Positions 5,468 to 9,401 of a DNA stretch of 9,401 bases are shown piece after piece. Source of the stretch: Kiritimatiellia bacterium (lineage in GTDB: Bacteria > Verrucomicrobiota > Kiritimatiellia > RFP12 > DVOR01); NCBI GenBank assembly GCA_017457555.1, contig JAFTHG010000120.1:1-9401 (forward strand), read 5' to 3'. Position 1 is the first letter of the stretch. Each line of letters begins with the position of its first letter. A program made the translations under genes and the position numbers. The notes beneath the pieces were generated by a model that made no database searches, was not told where the DNA came from, and saw only the letters and a list, made by a program, of their open reading frames with translations.

Positions 5468-6310
5468 ATGAATGAACGCATTGGATTACCGAGTGAGGTC
5501 AAAGCAGGAGAAGCACTTGAGGTGCAGCTCTCGCCCTATGGCCGTTTCCCAAATGTGACTGACGATGGCGAGCGCATCGTGCATGTCTGTGATCGTGCCG
5601 CCTTTGAGTGCGTGGTGGCCAATTTCTCTGAGGAACTGCTCGTGGATTTTGAGCATGATTCTGAATTGGGCGGGCCCACGACGGCTGCCGCGTGGGTGCA
5701 GAAGGTCTTTATTGATGATGAAATGGGCCTGATGGCCGTCTTTAAGCTCACGGATTTGGGCGCGGAGGCAGTCACGCAGCGCAGACTGCGCTTCCTCTCG
5801 CCGGTCTGGACGCTCGATGAGGCGATGCGTCCAGAGCGTCTGATTTCAGTGGGCCTTACGAATAAACCCAATCTCCCTGTGCGTCCGCTCCTCAACCGAG
5901 CGCCGGGGCTTCGTAACGTTGAGGATAAAGGACAAACCAAGATGAAAGAACAACTCATCGCCCTTTTGGGCCTTGCGGCAGAAGCCTCTGATGAAGAGGT
6001 GATTGCGGCCGTCCAGGCTCTCAAGCAGGAAAATGATGCCTATGCAGAAGCTGCGCTCAATGCAGAAGCAGAAGCCGTCGCAGACGAAAACGCAGAACGC
6101 ATCGCGAATCGTGCTGAATTCGTCAAGTTCTACTGCGCGAACCGTGAAGCCGCGCGTGCCTTCTTGGGCACCTTGCGTGTGCCGAATAAGGCACCTGCAC
6201 AGCCTAAGCAGCCTGTGTGCAATCGTGCTGTGGCCCAGCAGCCCACGGAAGGCTTCGCGACCTGTAAGACTCCCGAAGAGCGCATCGCGTACATTCAGCA
6301 GCACTATTAA
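5468..6310 (+). CDS. I: Mu gpI-like prohead protease with C-terminal scaffold
   Basis: The 280-residue protein fits the Mu-like prohead protease family (gpI), which matures the procapsid. Residues 1-140 hold the protease: LLVDFEHDSE (57-66, with H63), AAAWVQ (73-78), a strand with DDEMGLMAVFKLTDLG, then LRFLSPVW (107-114, with S111) and LISVGLTNKPNLP (125-137), the family's S-x-G-L-T-N-x-P signature. A Pro/Arg linker leads to an alpha-helical, Glu/Ala-rich scaffold from residue 159, which also has its own start. The C-terminal 50 residues are basic and end ERIAYIQQHY. ATG 5468 follows a run of G. It is the first gene after the terminator and is followed by the capsid gene, as in the I-Z-T order of Mu. 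Terminase, portal and gpF-type genes that precede it in Mu are not upstream here. Confidence 0.9.
   Translation: MNERIGLPSEVKAGEALEVQLSPYGRFPNVTDDGERIVHVCDRAAFECVVANFSEELLVDFEHDSELGGPTTAAAWVQKVFIDDEMGLMAVFKLTDLGAEAVTQRRLRFLSPVWTLDEAMRPERLISVGLTNKPNLPVRPLLNRAPGLRNVEDKGQTKMKEQLIALLGLAAEASDEEVIAAVQALKQENDAYAEAALNAEAEAVADENAERIANRAEFVKFYCANREAARAFLGTLRVPNKAPAQPKQPVCNRAVAQQPTEGFATCKTPEERIAYIQQHY
5942..6310 (+). CDS. Z: internal in-frame start: capsid scaffold protein (gpZ-like)
   Basis: An ATG at 5942, in frame with the protease and equal to its Met159, is preceded by GGATAAAGGACAAACCAAG, an AAAGGA at good distance. Translation from here gives 122 residues (MKEQLIALLGLAAEASDEEV and onward), nearly all helical and rich in Glu and Ala up to about residue 60, then a basic tail. 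Mu makes its scaffold Z the same way, from an in-frame start inside I. The protein would fill the procapsid and be cleaved by the protease. The start is well supported; expression is inference. Confidence 0.75.
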   Translation: MKEQLIALLGLAAEASDEEVIAAVQALKQENDAYAEAALNAEAEAVADENAERIANRAEFVKFYCANREAARAFLGTLRVPNKAPAQPKQPVCNRAVAQQPTEGFATCKTPEERIAYIQQHY

Positions 6311-6330
6311 TCTTAAGAAAGGATAGAAAA

Positions 6331-7200
6331 ATGGCTACTTCTTTAACCTCTCCCGCTTTGGCCTTCTCCACCGATAAGGCCATCATCGCCGCCCGTAAGG
6401 CGCTCGCTAAGGTCGCACTCTTCGCGACCGACTTCTCTGCTGACGCTGTGCAGCCGGGCACCACGATGAAGGTCCCCGTCTTCACGCCTAGCACGGCTGA
6501 AGTCTTTAACGCAGAAACGAACAACTACGAAAAGGCCGACGGCTCTGTGGTCTACGCAGACATCACCTTTGACAAGCACGTGAAGAACACCTTCCAGTTT
6601 GACGATAAGGATTTTACTCTCGTCAATGGCACCAACTTCTGGGCCAATGCTGGTAAGGCCTCTGGTACCGCGATCTCCAAGGCGATCGCCGCTGCGGTCT
6701 CCGATAAGGTCGTGGACACCTCTGTGACCGCTACCCTCGCATCTGTCACGAAGGATACGGCCGCTAACCTCCGTAAGGTCTGCGCTGAGAATGATGTGGA
6801 TCCGTCGACGTGCGTGATTATGCTCAGCCCGGACTACTTCGCACAGCTCCTTGCTAAGTTGGATGCGAATATCTACGGTGGCGCAGAAGCGATTAAGCTC
6901 GGCATCATTGATGGTCTCTATGGCTTCAAGGCGGTGATTGAAAACTCCGACCTCGGCTCCAATGTGGGCGCCATCGTACCGGAAGATGCCCTCGTCGTGG
7001 CAGGTCGTGTCGTCCCAGTGATGTCTCCCTCTGTCTATGAGGAAGTCGGCCAGACCACCGATGAAGTCTCTGGTTTGGTCGTCGGCGCACGCCGCCATGG
7101 TAATCCTGCCACCGGTGCCAACTTCTGCACGCATGAAGCCCTCTTCGGTGCAGCCCTCGTGCAGCCGACCAAGGTCATTAAGCTCACGAAGGGTTCGTAA
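6331..7200 (+). CDS. major capsid protein
   Basis: A 289-residue protein (Mu gpT has 305) immediately after the protease/scaffold gene, behind a strong AAGAAAGGA. The N-terminus ATSLTSPALAFSTDKAII is followed by KVALFATDFSADAVQPGTTM, then by beta-rich segments (KVPVFTPS, YADITFDKHVKNTFQFDDKD), an Ala-rich helix, LRKVCAENDVDPSTCVIMLS and a C-terminal strand series ending TKVIKLTKGS. This order fits coat proteins of the HK97/P22-type fold. Codon use shifts toward C-ending and AAG/GGT codons, as expected for a very highly expressed gene. Position after protease and scaffold fixes the call better than the sequence does. A stem-loop lies 15 bases downstream. Confidence 0.82.
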   Translation: MATSLTSPALAFSTDKAIIAARKALAKVALFATDFSADAVQPGTTMKVPVFTPSTAEVFNAETNNYEKADGSVVYADITFDKHVKNTFQFDDKDFTLVNGTNFWANAGKASGTAISKAIAAAVSDKVVDTSVTATLASVTKDTAANLRKVCAENDVDPSTCVIMLSPDYFAQLLAKLDANIYGGAEAIKLGIIDGLYGFKAVIENSDLGSNVGAIVPEDALVVAGRVVPVMSPSVYEEVGQTTDEVSGLVVGARRHGNPATGANFCTHEALFGAALVQPTKVIKLTKGS

Positions 7201-7215
7201 GCTCAAAATCCTCCA

Positions 7216-7252
7216 AGGCGCAGAAATGGCCTTTAAACGCGTTTCTGTGCCT
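7216..7252 (+). other. long stem-loop after the capsid gene
   Basis: AGGCGCAGAAA (7216-7226) pairs with TTTCTGTGCCT (7242-7252) over 11 positions with one G-U pair; a U-G and a G-C pair extend it inward. It starts 15 bases after the capsid stop. No U-run follows (CGGGGGTAAAAC), so it is a poor terminator; it could protect the 3' end of capsid mRNA or lower read-through into later genes. Confidence 0.6.
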
Positions 7253-7288
7253 CGGGGGTAAAACTACACACAAAACTTCTGCCGTGCG

Positions 7289-7310
7289 TTTTGCAACAGT
7301 TTTGCAACAG
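7289..7310 (+). repeat. tandem 11-mer TTTTGCAACAG
   Basis: TTTTGCAACAG occurs exactly twice without a gap (7289-7299, 7300-7310) in the 145-bp gap between the capsid and gp36-like genes. A one-turn period (11 bp) would place two protein sites on the same face of the helix. No promoter is apparent beside it. Role unknown. Confidence 0.75.
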
Positions 7311-7345
7311 CTTGGCGGCGGTCCTACGCAGAGGAGTGAAAGAAA

Positions 7346-7777
7346 ATGTGGCAGATTCTAACGAGTGAAACGCTCTTAAGCCGTTTGAGCGGTCCAGAGC
7401 ACCAAGCGCTCGACCGTGCTGCAGTGGACTGGCAGCAGGATGAAGTCTTGGGCACGATTGCCCATGAAGTGGCAGAAGATTGGCGCGGAGGGTTGCGACG
7501 CGTGACGACGGTCGATGCGCGCATCGATGCCGTGCCCTCGGAGATCCTGCTGCACATCTTAGCGGACTACCGTTACCGCGCCTTTACCCGTTTGCCAGGG
7601 ATGCGCGGACTCTTGGATGAGCTACGCATCGAAGAGTGGAAGCGCGCCCTGCAGGTGCGCGATGCCCTCGCCAAAGTCTCCTTCGAACGCCCGAGCGCCG
7701 AAAACCTCCCGCCGGAGGAGGCCATTACACTCCCCTTGCCAGAGATTCATGTTACCCATCGCCACCGATTGGATTAA
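7346..7777 (+). CDS. gp36-like (DUF1320-type) head-tail protein, tentative
   Basis: A 143-residue protein after the capsid gene, where Mu has gp35 and gp36. The pattern fits gp36-like proteins: a helix ending DEVLGTIAHEVAEDWRGGLRR, then VPSEILLHILADYRYRAFTRLPGM, and RIEEWKRALQVRDALAKVSFERP. The family typically has a helix, a short loop, a helix with A-x-x-R-x-x-x-x-x-L-P, and a final helix. Such proteins are thought to lie at the head-tail connection. Residues 115-143 (SAENLPPEEAITLPLP) are Pro-rich and look like a strand-forming tail. GAGGAG precedes ATG 7346 by about 9 bases. The capsid-side gap holds the hairpin and repeats noted, so it may be translated from a less abundant transcript. 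I am not certain of the family. Confidence 0.5.
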   Translation: MWQILTSETLLSRLSGPEHQALDRAAVDWQQDEVLGTIAHEVAEDWRGGLRRVTTVDARIDAVPSEILLHILADYRYRAFTRLPGMRGLLDELRIEEWKRALQVRDALAKVSFERPSAENLPPEEAITLPLPEIHVTHRHRLD

Positions 7778-7779
7778 CC

Positions 7780-8115
7780 ATGCAGAAGCTCCTGACGATT
7801 CTCGCAACGGCCTGTTCGGCGCTCACGGCCTTCTTGAAGTGGAAGCGCACGAAAAAGCGTGAAGCCATCTCCGAGGCGGTGCACTCGGGGGACACCGAAG
7901 CGGTCACGAAGCATCACCATGACCTGCTGAAGGTGCTCGTGGTGAGCTTTATCGTAGCCACCGCCCACTGCGGCGGTGGGTGCGTGCGCGAAAAACTCGT
8001 GATTGTGAATCAACCCATGGCCCCGGTGCGCCTCTATCATGAGGGCGAGCCGGGTTGGTGGCTCTCTGATGCACTCTACGAGGCGACGCTTTTAAAACTG
8101 GAGGAAAACCGATGA
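7780..8115 (+). CDS. small two-segment membrane protein, possible lysis gene
   Basis: A 111-residue protein starting two bases after the gp36-like stop. Residues 4-19 (LLTILATACSALTAFL) form a first hydrophobic segment, followed by a very basic stretch WKRTKKR. Residues 36-48 are polar (SGDTEAVTKHHHD), then 49-63 form a second hydrophobic segment (LLKVLVVSFIVATAH) ending in cysteines C64 and C68 (HCGGGC). The rest reads VREKLVIVNQPMAPVRLYHE and GEPGWWLSDALYEATLL. A hydrophobic segment ending in Cys, then a short extended tail with Pro and Trp, suggests a spanin-like lipoprotein, but the lipobox is poor (TAHC) and the first segment is unusual, so a holin or fused lysis protein is equally possible. 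The ATG has little ribosome site. The stop overlaps the next start as ATGA. Confidence 0.5.
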   Translation: MQKLLTILATACSALTAFLKWKRTKKREAISEAVHSGDTEAVTKHHHDLLKVLVVSFIVATAHCGGGCVREKLVIVNQPMAPVRLYHEGEPGWWLSDALYEATLLKLEENR

Positions 8116-8417
8116 AAAATCTACTCTCTCAATTGTGGTCTTGGCTGAAGCCGAAATTGACGGCGCTCTTTACGCTCACGTGTAAAAGCATCGCCAAGGA
8201 GGTCTTAGATCTCCTCAATGATGCCGAACTGCAACAGAAGGCCCTCGCCGCCGTGAAGGTGGCCGCCGCCTCTGGACTCAAGGGTAATGCCGCCTTTGAC
8301 CTCGCCCTGGATGAATTAAAGGCGGAGTTGAAGGCCGAAGGCAGAGCACTTGCAGACAATCTGCAGGATACGCTGATTCAAAATGCCTACTGCGTCTTCA
8401 AGAATAGCCAGGAGTAA
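8112..8417 (+). CDS. small helical phage protein, possibly holin-related
   Basis: A 101-residue protein coupled by ATGA to the previous gene, with GGAGGA upstream. The N-terminus MKNLLSQLWSWLKPKLTALFTLTCKSIAKEVLDLL is hydrophobic with Lys and two Trp, more amphipathic than a clean membrane span. Residues 36-75 (DAELQQKALAAVKVAAASGLKGNAAFDLALDELKAELKAEG) are helical and resemble the C-terminal part of LLH-type phage holins (helix, a G-x-K step, then A-x-x-x-L-x-x-x-L). The pairing with the membrane protein before it would fit a lysis pair, although neither call is firm. Alternatively it is a structural protein, since head genes lie on both sides. Confidence 0.45.
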   Translation: MKNLLSQLWSWLKPKLTALFTLTCKSIAKEVLDLLNDAELQQKALAAVKVAAASGLKGNAAFDLALDELKAELKAEGRALADNLQDTLIQNAYCVFKNSQE

Positions 8418-8419
8418 CA

Positions 8420-9401
8420 ATGCCATCGGTCGCTGAGCGTATTTTGGCAAAGACACCCCTGCCTACGCACTTAGACAGTGCCACGATTCGGGCGCGTGTG
8501 GCGGTTGAGATTCGTCAGCGCGCCTTCTTTTCGGCACGTATGACCTCGATGACCTACCTCAAGCAACTGCAAACCATTGTGGCGGCGTATGCGCATGGAG
8601 AGGTCAATGCCGCAGACGCACGGTGGCGGTGTCAGCAGGTCTTGGGCGGGTTAGGCCTTGATAGCGGTGGGCATAGCCTTGCCGACCATGGATCGGCTCG
8701 ACGCCTTAATCTCATTTTAGAGACCCAACGCAAAATGGCCGCCAGCGTCGCCCGTTTAGATGCGCTTGACACTGATGAATTAGAGGATTGGCCCGCATGG
8801 CGGTTAGAACGTTACGGTTCGCGCGCTGTGCCGCGTGAAGATTGGCACGCACGATGGAAGCGTGCAGGTGATGCGTGCGGCTGGGTGGGCGCAGTTAAAG
8901 GTGACTTTGTCGCCCTTAAGACCTCGCCCATTTGGGCGGCTTTGGGTCAAGGCGCAGGTGGCTTTAAGGATACATTGGGCAATCCCTATCCGCCCTTTGC
9001 TTATGAGAGTGGGCTGGATTGGACCGATGTCTCAGCAGAGGAGGCTACACGTCTCGGTCTTACGCTCACCCACCAAACGCCTCAACGCGCATCACTCGCC
9101 CCTGATGAACGCGAGATTTTGGAGGCGATGGGTAAAACAGGCTTGCGCCCAGAAGATTTACGCGCCCTGAATAAACGCGACACCCATGGTCACTTCGCCA
9201 CCACAGAGGGCGAACCCTGCACGCATGGAGCGGGGAAGGCTGAGAAAAAGAAGAAGGCGCAACTTTCTCCTGAAGAGATAAAAACAAAAAGCGAAGCACT
9301 GCTTAAAAGTTACAAACAGGGACGCGTAAAAAAAGAAAAGTGCGATGTCGAAGTCGCAAAAGCATTGACAAAAGGCGATGGTTTCATCGTAAAAGGGACA
9401 C
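8420..9401 (+). CDS. minor head (MuF-type) protein with divergent C-terminal extension, partial
   Basis: The frame is open from ATG 8420 to the edge, at least 327 residues, with AGGAG five bases upstream. The N-terminal half is helical (AVEIRQRAFFSARMTSMTYLKQL), with a Gly-rich step (QQVLGGLGLDSGG). Residues 123-205 carry the signature I associate with phage minor head proteins: WPAWRLERYGSRAVPREDWHARW, then DFVALKTSPIWAALG and DTLGNPYPPFAYESGLDW. From about residue 250 (DNA 9170) it becomes disordered, then lysine-rich (AEKKKKAQL, KSYKQGRVKKEK). Codons shift to AAA, ATA, ACA and GTA, unlike AAG-dominated genes before it. In known MuF proteins this position can hold variable toxin or enzyme domains. 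The domain is cut by the window edge, so its identity is open. It lies downstream of the capsid gene, unlike Mu gpF. Confidence 0.72.
   Translation, partial: MPSVAERILAKTPLPTHLDSATIRARVAVEIRQRAFFSARMTSMTYLKQLQTIVAAYAHGEVNAADARWRCQQVLGGLGLDSGGHSLADHGSARRLNLILETQRKMAASVARLDALDTDELEDWPAWRLERYGSRAVPREDWHARWKRAGDACGWVGAVKGDFVALKTSPIWAALGQGAGGFKDTLGNPYPPFAYESGLDWTDVSAEEATRLGLTLTHQTPQRASLAPDEREILEAMGKTGLRPEDLRALNKRDTHGHFATTEGEPCTHGAGKAEKKKKAQLSPEEIKTKSEALLKSYKQGRVKKEKCDVEVAKALTKGDGFIVKGT

Noticed and set aside
6343..7206. Long minus-strand open frame opposite the capsid gene
   Set aside because: It mirrors the C-ending codons of the highly expressed capsid gene, has no ribosome site and no recognisable protein features.
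7226..7261. Eleven-codon frame MAFKRVSVPRG after the capsid gene
   Set aside because: It has no ribosome site and is inside the stem-loop; there is no support beyond an ATG and a stop.
8835..9170. Plus-strand open frame inside the last gene
   Set aside because: It lies within the minor head gene in another frame, which has the recognisable motifs and a good ribosome site at 8420.

Overview
The window holds the left (early) arm and the start of the structural region of a Mu-like transposable prophage. A DDE transposase of MuA type is followed by a MuB-type AAA+ ATPase and a Gam-family DNA-end-binding protein. After a terminator and a promoter-like gap come a Mu gpI-type protease with a nested scaffold, a major capsid protein, a gp36-like protein, two small genes that may be lysis genes, and a minor head (MuF-type) protein that runs off the right edge. 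The host cannot be named from the sequence. The DNA is moderately GC-rich with strong Shine-Dalgarno sites. From memory, the proteins resemble Mu-like prophages of Gram-negative gut and environmental bacteria such as Verrucomicrobiota and some Proteobacteria; this is only a weak impression.

Layout. Positions 1-175 (minus strand) carry a coding-like fragment with no usable start codon, probably a host gene cut by insertion of the prophage. The phage left end would lie around 172-233. The first plus-strand gene (234-722) is a probable early regulator of unknown function, and an almost perfect 40-bp palindrome lies over its first codons. Two stem-loops separate it from transposase A (795-2840), then B (2860-3870), a small Cys-rich protein, Gam, two 60-residue proteins and a 165-residue protein, packed with short gaps or overlaps up to 5358. 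Four tandem heptamers, a good intrinsic terminator (5378-5405) and a segment with two dyads and a -10-like box (5408-5466) mark the early-to-late switch. The head genes start at 5468.

How it works together. A and B carry out replicative transposition and target choice, and Gam protects DNA ends. The small genes between Gam and the terminator sit where Mu keeps its early and middle regulators (gemA/mor). Protease, scaffold and capsid build the procapsid. The last gene combines a minor-head-type body with a lysine-rich, AT-richer C-terminal extension of different codon use, the arrangement seen in MuF proteins with variable, often toxic, C-terminal domains. No CI/Ner-like repressor, terminase, portal or tail genes are seen here.

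The points most worth checking are the 40-bp palindrome at the left end, the apparent D-E-E rather than D-D-E triad of the transposase, the compositional break in the last gene, the host-phage junction, and the dyad-plus-terminator switch at 5350-5467.
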